Of a stretch of 64,000 nucleotides of DNA, positions 33,612 to 42,129 are shown piece by piece. This DNA is from DASRHT01 sp035293765. Its GTDB lineage: Bacteria; Chloroflexota; Ktedonobacteria; Ktedonobacterales; Ktedonobacteraceae. Numbering within the stretch: the stretch's first letter is position 1; every line of letters starts with the position of its first letter. Below the pieces are notes generated by a model. That model had not been told where the DNA came from, made no database searches, and worked only from the letters and a program-made list of their open reading frames with translations. The stretch covers positions 62,001-126,000 of the forward strand of contig DATGMF010000044.1 of the NCBI GenBank assembly GCA_035293765.1, written 5' to 3'. Made by a program: the position numbers and the translations under genes.

Positions 33612-34787
33612 CTAGTGATGGAACAGGCGCGCCTGGGAAAAAAACATAAGCATGCCGTAATCGTCGCAGGCGTGAATGACCTCCTCATCGCGCAGGGAGC
33701 CTCCAGGTTGCACAATATAATTGACACCGTAATGAGAGGCACAATCAATATTGTCACGGAAAGGAATATAGCCGTCAGAACCAAGTGTAACGCCTTGCAG
33801 ACCTTTGAGCCATTCCTGCTTCTCTTGTGGGGTCAAGCGTTGCGGCACGTCCTCAAAGTGCTGCTGCCATGCTTGCTCTTCGGCTGGCGTCAGATCATCA
33901 CGCAGGTAACCATCAATTGCGTTAGCCCTGTCCGGTCGCTTCACTCCTGGTCTCCAGGGCAAGTTCAGGACGGCAGGGTGCTGGCGCAGATACCAGTTCT
34001 CGGCCTTTGCCGCAGCCAGGCGCACGCAATGGATGCGCGATTGCTGGCCTGCTCCATTGCCGATGCTCTGCCCATCAAGGGTCAGACAAATCGAGTTGGA
34101 TTGTATGTATTTGAGCGTGATCAGCGCGACAAGCATATCCTGGCGTGCGTTTTCCGGTATATGCTTGTTAGCAGTTGGGATGTTTTTTAGCGACTCATCC
34201 CCTGGAACGAGCGTATTGCGCTTCTGCTCGAACGTCATCCCAAAGACCTCTCGCGTTTCCATTGCTGCCGGTTCATAGTCCGGGTCGATCTGGATCACTA
34301 CATATTTCCCCTGCTTCTTCCTGCGCAGGATCGCCAATGCCTCTGGTTCGTAGCCTGGAGCAATGACGCCATCCGATACTTCTCGACTCAGGAGCCGCGC
34401 AGTGGAAACATCCACCGTGTCGCTGAGAGCGGCCCAATCGCCAAAAGAACACAGGCGATCAGCTCCTCTGGCGCGGGCATAAGCTATAGCGAGCGGCGAA
34501 AGTTCTAGCTCTTCCACGCCATAGGCTTCTTTCAGCACCTCGTTTAACGGGAGGCTAATGGCCGTACCGGCGGGGCTCACATGCTTGAAGGAAGCGGCGG
34601 CTGGAAGCTTCAGCGTTTGACGCAGTTCCTTCACCAGTTGCCAGGAGTTGAAAGCATCGAGCAGATTGATATATCCAGGCGCGCCGCTCAAGACGGTAAA
34701 AGGGAGTTTTTCGCCTCTTAGAGAGATTTTTGCGGGCGCCTGGTGCGGATTTACACCGTAGCGTAGAGACAATTCATTGTTTTGCAT
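33612..34787 (-). CDS. Stand-alone AICAR transformylase (PurH C-terminal domain)
   Basis: The 391-aa enzyme transfers a formyl group from 10-formyl-THF to AICAR in purine synthesis. SLRYGVNPHQAPAKI, SFKHVSPAGTAIS (the Lys-His pair of the active site) and TLGSDGYIPFRDNIDCA are all present. The N-terminal IMP-cyclohydrolase domain of ordinary bacterial PurH (about 190 residues) is absent. IMP cyclisation must therefore be done by another protein. ATG 34787 is preferred over ATG 34793 because AAGGGA lies at a usable distance only from it. It is a single gene with no purine neighbours. Confidence 0.88.
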   Translation of the reverse strand: MQNNELSLRYGVNPHQAPAKISLRGEKLPFTVLSGAPGYINLLDAFNSWQLVKELRQTLKLPAAASFKHVSPAGTAISLPLNEVLKEAYGVEELELSPLAIAYARARGADRLCSFGDWAALSDTVDVSTARLLSREVSDGVIAPGYEPEALAILRRKKQGKYVVIQIDPDYEPAAMETREVFGMTFEQKRNTLVPGDESLKNIPTANKHIPENARQDMLVALITLKYIQSNSICLTLDGQSIGNGAGQQSRIHCVRLAAAKAENWYLRQHPAVLNLPWRPGVKRPDRANAIDGYLRDDLTPAEEQAWQQHFEDVPQRLTPQEKQEWLKGLQGVTLGSDGYIPFRDNIDCASHYGVNYIVQPGGSLRDEEVIHACDDYGMLMFFSQARLFHH

Positions 34788-35097
34788 ACACATCCCTTTG
34801 GAAATTTGTATTAGCCTGACTACAGATCTATTACAGGCTCAGTCGATGGATTTCTTACTGCCAGTGTACCATACAACCGATCAGTTTCGCGTTGCTTCTA
34901 AGCAGGGGCGGCAGATACATGAGAGTATCAACGAGTAGCCATCCTGCGAACATACATCAATTGCCATTTTTGCTGGATGTGTTATTTTGTCCGTTTTAAG
35001 CTGCGTCAAGCTTCTGCTCCTTGTTTCAATACAGCAAATAGTTATAAACTGATCATATCGAAAAGTTGAGGTTTTTATCATATCTTGGAGGTACAAG
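34788..35097. other. 310-base divergent intergenic region
   Basis: It lies between the minus-strand AICAR transformylase and a plus-strand membrane protein gene. I see no convincing hairpin, repeat or small gene here; it should carry the two promoters. Confidence 0.4.
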
Positions 35098-35562
35098 ATG
35101 CACGAACTCTCTGCAACGCCGACCCCGAAAAACTATGCTCTCGCTATATTGATTAGTGTGCTTGCCTCGGCCCTGGCGTTTCTGAGCCTGGTCAATGTAC
35201 AACAACTCAACGACCAGATGGAAACGGCATCCAACTTGAATTACTTAGCAACGCTCATCCCTGTGTTCGTCTTTACCATGCTCCAGGTCTATGCCAGAGT
35301 CGAGCAGAAGCGCCTGTTTTATGGAGCTTTCCTCTTATACCTGGGTTTCATCGGCGTGGTAAACAGTTATCTCAATAATATCCTTTCGTTTCATGCTCAT
35401 GCCACGCCAGATTTTCCCTACGCTTTTCCCATTGCCTGCATTAACCTGCTTCCCGCAACTGTCTATGCCATCTACATCCTGATACGACTTCCCCAGGAAC
35501 AACGCATGCAACAGCAGTGGTATGAGGTACAGAAGAAAAGGGAAGAAGATAGAAGCAGGTGA
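35098..35562 (+). CDS. Four-helix membrane protein, unknown
   Basis: The 154-aa protein has four hydrophobic helices, at about residues 12-33, 44-66, 75-95 and 106-130. A short charged tail (QQWYEVQKKREEDRSR) is predicted to be cytoplasmic. GGAGG lies seven bases before ATG 35098, a clear ribosome site. No family is recognised. It is followed by a 200-base gap before the PEBP gene and seems monocistronic. Confidence 0.6.
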   Translation: MHELSATPTPKNYALAILISVLASALAFLSLVNVQQLNDQMETASNLNYLATLIPVFVFTMLQVYARVEQKRLFYGAFLLYLGFIGVVNSYLNNILSFHAHATPDFPYAFPIACINLLPATVYAIYILIRLPQEQRMQQQWYEVQKKREEDRSR

Positions 35563-35766
35563 TAGATACCTCAATGCATACATGTTTTGGTTTTTTCCTT
35601 CTGAGAGGAGGGAACTACAAGGCTAATAGAGGAGATGTAGGCGACATTGCTATGTTATACAATGGGATTGTCGTACAAAGTAGAACGCGCTTCAGAAGGA
35701 TGAGGCTCGGACACTATTGTATATTTGCCTGATCTTTCTCAAGCGAGTAGAAAAGGAGTGAGTGAC

Positions 35767-36297
35767 ATGGCGTACAATCCCTACGAACACTTACCAAAGG
35801 TGCCTTCGTTTCATCTAACCAGCACTGATATCCGAGATGGCGAAAAGTTCGCTCTCCCGCAGGTTAGCGGGATCTTTGGTGCCGGGGGTGAGGATGTTTC
35901 TCCTCAGTTATCGTGGAGCGGCTTCCCGGAGGGAACGAAGAGCTTTGTGGTCACAGTCTATGATCCCGATGCTCCGACCGCGAGCGGCTTCTGGCACTGG
36001 GCCGTGGTGAATATCCCGGCAAATGTGACCGAGCTTGCGCGTGGAGCCGGAAACGACGAAGAGGGTTCAGGACTGCCAGCCGGAGCCTTCCAGTTGCGCA
36101 ACGATAGCGGCATGAGGCGCTTCATTGGCTCTGCTCCACCCGCCGGTCATGGGAAGCACTACTATTATACCGTTGTCCACGCCGTCGATGTCGAGTCTCT
36201 GGATGTCAGCAAGGATGCCACGCCAGCCTTCCTCGGCTTTAACCTCTTCTTCCACACGCTCGCCCGCGCTATGATCGTGAACTGGTACGAACGGTAA
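35767..36297 (+). CDS. YbhB/YbcL-type PEBP (Raf-kinase-inhibitor-like) protein
   Basis: The 176-aa protein belongs to the phosphatidylethanolamine-binding family. VTVYDPDAPTASGFWHWAVV contains the DPDAP and GxxHW ligand-pocket motifs, and FIGSAPPAGHGKHYYYTVV is the conserved second motif (PP-GxGxH.Y). Bacterial members are cytoplasmic or periplasmic with poorly known ligands; no signal peptide is seen here. AAAGGAG at 35752-35758 precedes ATG 35767. The frame is open further upstream, but without a ribosome site. Confidence 0.9.
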   Translation: MAYNPYEHLPKVPSFHLTSTDIRDGEKFALPQVSGIFGAGGEDVSPQLSWSGFPEGTKSFVVTVYDPDAPTASGFWHWAVVNIPANVTELARGAGNDEEGSGLPAGAFQLRNDSGMRRFIGSAPPAGHGKHYYYTVVHAVDVESLDVSKDATPAFLGFNLFFHTLARAMIVNWYER

Positions 36298-36333
36298 CCG
36301 TTACTCTTTAGCTCCAAAGCGAAAAACGCTTGA

Positions 36334-36377
36334 GGAGCCCTTACCAGGAACCGGCCACGATTTTTGGTAAGGGCTCC
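36334..36377. terminator. 13-bp inverted repeat after the PEBP gene
   Basis: GGAGCCCTTACCA and its exact complement are separated by 18 bases, 36 bases after the PEBP stop. The stem is strong, but only scattered Ts follow. A smaller AGCG-AAAAA-CGCT hairpin lies just before it (36318-36330). Confidence 0.55.
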
Positions 36378-36489
36378 CTGGGTCTTCTAATATACCGAGA
36401 CTTTGTGGTAGATTGAAATAAAGGGGTTTCAGCGCGATTCTAACGCAACAACCCCTGCAAGACGTTCATCCTTCAAAAAAGAGAGCGGT

Positions 36490-37050
36490 ATGGTTGATAA
36501 ATTTGTACGACATGTGATGTTGGCAAATCATCTCCAACTCACGTTGCGACCAGCATTGCCGGAAGAGGCGGGGCAGGTGTTAGCTTACCTCGAACAGGTG
36601 GCAGGCGAGAGCGAGAATCTGACCTCTGGCCCAGGTGAGTTTGGAATAAGTCTGGAGCAGGAGCAGGCGTTTCTCCAGCAGGCTCTAGACACACCGACCA
36701 GTCTCTATCTCCTTGCCGAAATTGAAGGTGAAATCGTAGGCACGCTGACCTTCAGCACGGAGAGGCGGCCTCGCGTTCAGCATAGTGGCGAGTTTGGGAT
36801 GTCTGTCTTGCGAAAGTACTGGAACCGAGGGATAGGTGGTCACATGCTGACCTACCTCATTGATTGGGCAAGACAAACACCCGTCATTCGAAAAATCAAC
36901 TTGCGGGTGCGCGTCGATAATCTTTCTGCAGTCCACCTCTATGAAAAATGCGGGTTTGTGCGAGAGGGCCGCCGAACGCGTGAGTTTTATCTGCATGAGC
37001 AGTTTGTCGATGTGTTTCTGATGGGATTGCAACTTGATCCCAAAAAGTAA
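36490..37050 (+). CDS. GNAT-family N-acetyltransferase
   Basis: The 186-aa protein shows the RimI/RimJ-like GNAT fold. LAEIEGEIVGTLTFSTERRP is the central strand pair, SVLRKYWNRGIGGHMLTYLI is motif A (RxxGxG/A) that binds acetyl-CoA, and VRVDNLSAVHLYEKCGFVREG is motif B with the conserved N-x-x-A-x-x-L-Y-E-x-x-G-F pattern. The acceptor may be an amine or a protein N-terminus. The T-box promoter (TTGACA at 37051) begins immediately after its stop codon. Confidence 0.88.
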   Translation: MVDKFVRHVMLANHLQLTLRPALPEEAGQVLAYLEQVAGESENLTSGPGEFGISLEQEQAFLQQALDTPTSLYLLAEIEGEIVGTLTFSTERRPRVQHSGEFGMSVLRKYWNRGIGGHMLTYLIDWARQTPVIRKINLRVRVDNLSAVHLYEKCGFVREGRRTREFYLHEQFVDVFLMGLQLDPKK

Positions 37051-37079
37051 TTGACATCCTGCTAATCACCTGTTATGCT
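37051..37079 (+). promoter_or_regulatory. Promoter of the arg-his operon
   Basis: TTGACA at 37051-37056 and TATGCT at 37074-37079 are separated by 17 bases, a near-consensus sigma-70-type promoter. Transcription should start near 37086-37088, just ahead of the T-box leader. Confidence 0.8.
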
Positions 37080-37087
37080 TTAAAGCG

Positions 37088-37470
37088 ACAATAGTATAAA
37101 AACCGACCCGCGTTGAGCGAACCCAGTATGAGATCGGAACCCGACAGAGAGCCGACGGCAGGTGAGAGTTCGGAACGGCGTTACCCCCTCAGAACCCCTT
37201 CGTGAGCGGCTGACCGAAGAAAGCTCGACCAGGCAAACAATGATGTCTTGCCTCGAACAGGGCAAGTAGGACAGGTGGGTGGCTCCCACGCGCTAAAATA
37301 GCCGCTAAAAGTGGTCTTTCCACCTTCGCTACAGCGCAGTAGGGGAGTGGGTCGTTAGCGATGCGATAAGATCTCTTCGGAGATTGATAAAGACAAACCG
37401 GGTGGTACCACGGGAGCAGAAATATGTTGCTCTCGTCCCTTGTACAATATGGAGGGACGAGGGTTTTTTT
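37088..37470 (+). promoter_or_regulatory. T-box leader (tRNA-sensing riboswitch) upstream of argC
   Basis: The T-box core GGGTGGTACCACGGG lies at 37400-37414. It is followed by the terminator CTCGTCCCT (37432-37440), AGGGACGAG (37453-37461) and seven Ts. Stem I can be folded: CCGC/GCGG base, a GA-containing kink-turn, CGAA/TTCG, then the specifier loop with AGTA on the 5' side and GAACCCC on the 3' side, closed by TGAG/CTCA. The distal part has AGAGAG and GGTGAGAG. The specifier would read CCC (proline). The base after TGG is T, pairing with a discriminator A, which argues against tRNA-His (C). Uncharged tRNA should allow read-through into argC. Confidence 0.9.
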
Positions 37471-37500
37471 GTTGTCTGAATACGTTACGAGGTGGATTGT

Positions 37501-38574
37501 ATGGTTACCGTTTCTATCGTCAATGTGACAAGCTATACTGGCCTGGAATTGCTGCGATTGCTGGCGCAACATCCGCAGTTCGTTGTGACAGCGGTGACAG
37601 CACGTAGCGCGGTCGGCAAGCGCCTGGATGAGGTGTTTCCTCAACTGCACGCAGAAAGCGCGAAAACTGCGCTCAACCCCGCGCTTGTGATCGCCGATGA
37701 GCCGGAGCGGACCGAACTCGCCTTTGTCTGCCTGCCACATGCAGCAGCGGCAGAGTCTGTGCAGCGTCTCCTACAGCAAGGCACAAAGGTGGTGGACCTG
37801 TCGGCGGATTTTCGTTTACATAATGTCCATATGTATGAAGAATGGTACAAACATACCCATCCCGCGCCCGCTTTGCTGGAGACTGCTGTCTACGGCTTGT
37901 GCGAACGGCACCGCGAGCGTATCCAGCAGGCAGCGCTGGTCGCCAATCCTGGCTGCCACGCGACGACCGCCATTCTCGCCCTGGCACCCGCGCTGGCGGC
38001 GGGGATCATCACTCCTGATGTGATTATTGACTCGAAAACGGGCATCAGCGGCGCGGGGCGTACTCCCACACTCGCAACGCATTATGCCGAAGCCAACGAG
38101 GATGTAAGCGCCTATAGCGTTGCCGGTCACCGTCATTTGCCCGAGATCGCGCAGGAGCTGGAAGCAGCAGCAACCGGCGGCGGTCATCCTGTGGATGGCC
38201 TTTTACGCATCACCTTTCTGCCACACCTGACGCCCATGACACGAGGGATTCTCGCGACCTGTTATGCGGATCTAAAGCAGGACGCGTCACTCTATATGTC
38301 CACCACAGCCCAGGTGCGCGCTTTGTACAAAGAGTATTATGCCAATGAGCCATTTGTGCATGTGGTCGATGAGCCGCCGCATACAAAGTGGACATACGGC
38401 AGCAATCATTGTTTCATTTATCCTATGGTGGATACGCGCACAAAACGCCTGATTATCATCTCTTGTCTCGATAACCTGGTAAAAGGAGCGTCGGGACAGG
38501 CTATACAAAATGCAAACCTGCTCTATGGATTTGCGGAAACAATGGGATTGTCGAGTTTAGGGATGAATCCATAG
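37501..38574 (+). CDS. argC: N-acetyl-gamma-glutamyl-phosphate reductase
   Basis: The 357-aa enzyme reduces N-acetylglutamyl phosphate to the semialdehyde in arginine/ornithine synthesis. The N-terminus VSIVNVTSYTGLELLRLLAQ is the NADP-binding loop in which GASGYTG is replaced by NVTSYTG. The active-site Cys is in ALVANPGCHATTAILAL, and FLPHLTPMTRGILAT holds the substrate-binding residues. The frame is open from TTG 37492, but GAGGTGG at 37489-37495 points to ATG 37501. It is the first gene after the T-box and is followed by argB 61 bases later. Confidence 0.93.
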   Translation: MVTVSIVNVTSYTGLELLRLLAQHPQFVVTAVTARSAVGKRLDEVFPQLHAESAKTALNPALVIADEPERTELAFVCLPHAAAAESVQRLLQQGTKVVDLSADFRLHNVHMYEEWYKHTHPAPALLETAVYGLCERHRERIQQAALVANPGCHATTAILALAPALAAGIITPDVIIDSKTGISGAGRTPTLATHYAEANEDVSAYSVAGHRHLPEIAQELEAAATGGGHPVDGLLRITFLPHLTPMTRGILATCYADLKQDASLYMSTTAQVRALYKEYYANEPFVHVVDEPPHTKWTYGSNHCFIYPMVDTRTKRLIIISCLDNLVKGASGQAIQNANLLYGFAETMGLSSLGMNP

Positions 38575-38635
38575 ACATTGTGTATTGTTTCATTGCTGTG
38601 AATATATGGGAAGAAAGGATATTGAGGAGAGATAG

Positions 38636-39505
38636 ATGGCTATTTCTTTTTTGCGAACGCCCGATGGAGATATCATCAGTGACCACCACCTGATTGCTCA
38701 GGTGTTAAGCGAGGCGCTGCCTTATATCGATTTTCTAAAAGGCAAGACGCTCGTGATAAAATTGGGAGGGAGCACACTGGAGCATCAGCGAGGCGTTTTA
38801 CAGGATATCGTTTGGCTGCATGCGTTGGGAGCGCATCCCGTCCTGGTTCACGGCGGAGGGCCATATATCAATGAGTGGCTGAAAAAGTTGAATTTGCCCA
38901 CCCGTTTTGAGAATGGATTACGTGTCACAGATGCGCAAACGCTGGAGGTCGTTCGCATGGTGTTGTTGGGGCAGGTGAATCAGGGGCTGGTATTAATGGC
39001 ATCGCAGATGGGAGGGAAAGCCGTGGGGCTGAGCGGGACCGATGGCAACCTGGTACGAGCGCGCATCGCCGATCCAAAGTTAGGTTTTGTTGGCGAGGTC
39101 GAATCTGTTGACCCGACGCTGATCCAGGCCGTGATTAACGAAGGATTTACCCCCATCGTCGCGCCGCTTGGCGAAGGTCCTGATGGGACCTGCCTCAATA
39201 TCAATGCCGATCTGGTGGCGGCCCATATCGCGGGCGCGCTCAACGCCGAGAAGCTCATCTTCTTGAGCAACGTGGTGGGCATTTACCGCAGCGACGGGAC
39301 GCTCATCTCTGAGCTAACCGAGGCCGAAGCCAAGAAGCTGATTGAAGAGGGCGTGATTAGTGGCGGTATGATTCCGAAGGTATCCGCCTGTCTTGATGCC
39401 CTGGCCGCCGTCCCGCGAGTTCATGTCGTAGATGGTCGCGAGGAGCATGTGTTGCTGCGTGAGCTGTTTACCGACAAGGGCGCGGGGACGATGATTATCC
39501 GCTAA
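38636..39505 (+). CDS. argB: Acetylglutamate kinase
   Basis: The 289-aa kinase phosphorylates N-acetylglutamate. Motifs of the amino-acid-kinase family are VIKLGGSTLEHQ, VLVHGGGPYINEWL, FENGLRVTDAQTLEVV (substrate-binding Arg), NINADLVAAHIA and GGMIPKVSACLDAL (ATP-site Lys). The length is normal. Together with ArgC it gives two steps of the acetylated pathway; argJ, argD and argF are not in the window. It is preceded by GAGGAGAG, and hisZ follows 57 bases later, so arginine and histidine genes share one transcript. Confidence 0.92.
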   Translation: MAISFLRTPDGDIISDHHLIAQVLSEALPYIDFLKGKTLVIKLGGSTLEHQRGVLQDIVWLHALGAHPVLVHGGGPYINEWLKKLNLPTRFENGLRVTDAQTLEVVRMVLLGQVNQGLVLMASQMGGKAVGLSGTDGNLVRARIADPKLGFVGEVESVDPTLIQAVINEGFTPIVAPLGEGPDGTCLNINADLVAAHIAGALNAEKLIFLSNVVGIYRSDGTLISELTEAEAKKLIEEGVISGGMIPKVSACLDALAAVPRVHVVDGREEHVLLRELFTDKGAGTMIIR

Positions 39506-39562
39506 ATCAAGGCAACACGTTTGCCTGTTGAATAAATACATTGTAAGAAAGATGTTAAGATC

Positions 39563-41053
39563 ATGAAGAAGCGCGTTGAGCGATTGCGTGGTATGCATGA
39601 CCTTTTACCAGAAACGCATCTGCATCAGCGTTGGGTGATAGATCAGCTTATTGCTTTCCTGGCGCAGGCCGGGTATGCTCAGGTAGATTCGCCGATTTTA
39701 GAGCGTAGCGATCTTTTTCAGGCCAGTTTTGGGCAGGAGCTGTGGCAGAATCTCTATGCTTTTCGGCTGCACCATCGAGAGCTCTGCCTGCGTCCAGAGT
39801 ATACCGCTTCTATCTGTCGTCTTTACCTTGATCATTACCAGCAACAGCCCTTGCCGTTGCGCTTCCAGTACGCGGGACCGATTTTTCGCTACGAGGCGCC
39901 AGGGCGTGGGCGCTACCGGCAACACACCCAGCTCGGGATCGAGTTGTTCGGTGGTCATGCCGCCGCAGCCGACGCGGAAATATTGCAACTCGCGTGTGAC
40001 GCACTGAGAAAGCTGAACATCTCGCAGTATCGCCTGGAACTGGGGCATATTGGGGTCGCGAGCGGCTTTATCAACCGTCTCCATCTTGACGATCATGCCG
40101 CGCGCCTGCTGTTAAGCTTGATGGAGCAGATCAGCCGTTCTAGCGAAGGCGAGCAGTTGGCTCAGGAGCGACTGGAAGCACTTTATCCGCTTGAGCCTGC
40201 CATAGAGCGTGCTCATGGAGCGGCTGGCGAGATCGAGATGCGCTACATTACCTCATTGCTCGGCGGTATCAGCATCTCGTTTGATGAAGATGCGCGCGGT
40301 GAAATCGTTGAGCGATTTTTATGGAAAATGGGACGCAACGAGCAGCGACGGCAAATTTTGTATGCCCTGGAATTCCTGCGCGAGCTTCACAACGTTTCGG
40401 GCTCGCCGCCAACCGTCTTCGACGAGTTGCATACCTTGCTGGATCGCTATAGCCTCGATCCTGAGCCTCTCACCGAACTGCGACAGCTGGTCGCGACGAT
40501 TGAAGAGTCTGGTGTTCCGCGCGAACAGATCGTGCTGAATCTCTCGCTGGGGCGCGGCGTGAGCTACTATACCGGTCTGGTCTTCGAGATCCACGCGCAG
40601 GATGAGGATGGCTTCGATGCGCAGCTCTGTGGCGGCGGACGCTATGATCGCCTGATACGGGCGGTTGGCGGCTCGCGCGACCTGAACGCGTGCGGCTTTG
40701 CCTTTGGCATTGAGCGTCTGCTGGCGCTTGTGCCGGGTAGCGATCTACCCACGCAGACCGTGACACAAGCCCTGGTCATTCCTGTCAGTGCCCAGGATAT
40801 GCCTTATGCCTTGCGCATAGCCAGGGCTGCTCGCGATAGCGGGTTATACACGGAAGTCGATATCACCGGGCATGGCGTGGGAGCAGGCTTAAAGCTGGCG
40901 ACGAGGAAGCATATTCGCCTGGCGCTGATCGTGGGCGAGGACGAGCGGTGCAATGGGGTCGTGACCGTGCGTGATCTTGTCCTGGGAGAAGAACGGGTAT
41001 CCAGCATCGATGCTCTCGCAAGTCGGGCGCTGGGTGAGGAGCAAGTCCTGTGA
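39563..41053 (+). CDS. hisZ: HisZ-like histidyl-tRNA-synthetase paralogue with anticodon-binding domain
   Basis: The 496-aa protein has the class II core of HisRS/HisZ: LRPEYTASICRLY (motif 2 start), FRYEAPGRGRYRQHTQLGIE, GRGVSYYTGLVFEIH and CGGGRYDRLI with GFAFGIERLLAL (motif 3). The HisRS signature GLDYY is altered to GVSYY. The position directly before hisG, with a four-base overlap, favours HisZ, the regulatory subunit of ATP-phosphoribosyltransferase. Unlike typical HisZ, a C-terminal anticodon-binding domain remains (about residues 400-496: ALVIPVSAQDMPYALRIARA and KHIRLALIVGEDE). A real HisRS role cannot be excluded. Confidence 0.8.
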   Translation: MKKRVERLRGMHDLLPETHLHQRWVIDQLIAFLAQAGYAQVDSPILERSDLFQASFGQELWQNLYAFRLHHRELCLRPEYTASICRLYLDHYQQQPLPLRFQYAGPIFRYEAPGRGRYRQHTQLGIELFGGHAAAADAEILQLACDALRKLNISQYRLELGHIGVASGFINRLHLDDHAARLLLSLMEQISRSSEGEQLAQERLEALYPLEPAIERAHGAAGEIEMRYITSLLGGISISFDEDARGEIVERFLWKMGRNEQRRQILYALEFLRELHNVSGSPPTVFDELHTLLDRYSLDPEPLTELRQLVATIEESGVPREQIVLNLSLGRGVSYYTGLVFEIHAQDEDGFDAQLCGGGRYDRLIRAVGGSRDLNACGFAFGIERLLALVPGSDLPTQTVTQALVIPVSAQDMPYALRIARAARDSGLYTEVDITGHGVGAGLKLATRKHIRLALIVGEDERCNGVVTVRDLVLGEERVSSIDALASRALGEEQVL

Positions 41054-42129
41054 GTGGAGATAGATGCATTCGCCTGGCGCTGCCAGGTAAGGGGGCGCTG
41101 GAGGCGGCGACCCTGGCATTTCTCGCCGAATGCGGCCTGAAGGTGAGTCGGAGCAACCCACGCCAATATCTGGCAAAGATCAAAAGTATGCCCGAGGTGG
41201 AGGTCGTTTTCCAGCGCGCGGCTGATATACCTTTGCTGGTACAAAGTGGGGATGCCGCGCTTGGTATTACAGGCTACGACATTTTGGCCGAGCATCGTGG
41301 CTATGGCGACGAAGAGATTGACGAAGATGACCATGATGAGACCTTGATGGTATTGTTGCGCGACCTGGGGTACGGCAATTGTCGCCTGGTGATCGCTGTC
41401 CCCGAAACATGGATTGATGTCAGCAATTGCGCCGACCTCTGGCATCTCGCAGGCTATTATCAGGAGCACAAACATCGTGGCCTGCGTATCGCGACCAAAT
41501 ATCCGGTGTTGACGGGGCAATTTCTGCGTCGCTATAACATCACCCATTGCAAAATATTTTCGCCTCACGGAGCTTTAGAGGCGGCGCCGTTAACTGATAC
41601 GGCGGATCTGATCGTGGATCTGACCGAGACCGGTACCACGCTGCGCGAGAATCATCTGAAACTGTTAGATGATGGCGTCGTCTTGCGCTCTCAGGCCACC
41701 TTAATCGGCAATGCTCAGCTTTTGCGCCAGGAGCCGCAAGCGTTAAGAGCGACGGAAACCATGCTGGAATTGATTGATGCCCATATGCAGGCGAAAAACC
41801 GCTCGCTGCTGACCGCTCATATACGCGGGGAAAATATCCAGGCCATGCGGCAACTCTGCGCCAGAATCAATCAACAGATGCGCGTCGCCTCTCCTGATGT
41901 CGAATTTCACCTGTTGACTGCTGAGATTACGCACAATGCCGAACCAGGTTGGTATACGCTCTCGGGCGTTGCCAGTGTCGGCGATTCCGCGCCTGCCCTG
42001 CTGGAAATCGTCGCGATATTGCGTAAAGCTGGTGCGCTACATATCAATATTACCCCGCTGACGTACCGTTTTGCGGAAGAGCCGGTGAGCGTGCGTGTAT
42101 TGCGTGAGCGGTTGAAGAGGTTAAGTTGA
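41050..42129 (+). CDS. hisG: ATP phosphoribosyltransferase with extended C-terminus
   Basis: The 359-aa protein catalyses the first step of histidine synthesis, joining ATP and PRPP. The core (about residues 1-240) has IRLALPGKGALEAATLAFL, GDAALGITGYDILAEH, LRIATKYPVLTGQFL and DLIVDLTETGTTLRENHLK, the PRPP-binding region. The last about 110 residues (PGWYTLSGVASVGDSAP, EIVAILRKAGALHINITPL) resemble a diverged regulatory ACT-like domain of long-form HisG. Long-form enzymes usually work without HisZ, yet a HisZ-like gene lies directly upstream. It overlaps both neighbours by four bases. Confidence 0.9.
   Translation: MSGDRCIRLALPGKGALEAATLAFLAECGLKVSRSNPRQYLAKIKSMPEVEVVFQRAADIPLLVQSGDAALGITGYDILAEHRGYGDEEIDEDDHDETLMVLLRDLGYGNCRLVIAVPETWIDVSNCADLWHLAGYYQEHKHRGLRIATKYPVLTGQFLRRYNITHCKIFSPHGALEAAPLTDTADLIVDLTETGTTLRENHLKLLDDGVVLRSQATLIGNAQLLRQEPQALRATETMLELIDAHMQAKNRSLLTAHIRGENIQAMRQLCARINQQMRVASPDVEFHLLTAEITHNAEPGWYTLSGVASVGDSAPALLEIVAILRKAGALHINITPLTYRFAEEPVSVRVLRERLKRLS

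Noticed and set aside
37088..37470. Histidine-specific T-box
   Set aside because: No His codon falls in the specifier loop as folded, and the discriminator-pairing base is T rather than the G expected for tRNA-His.
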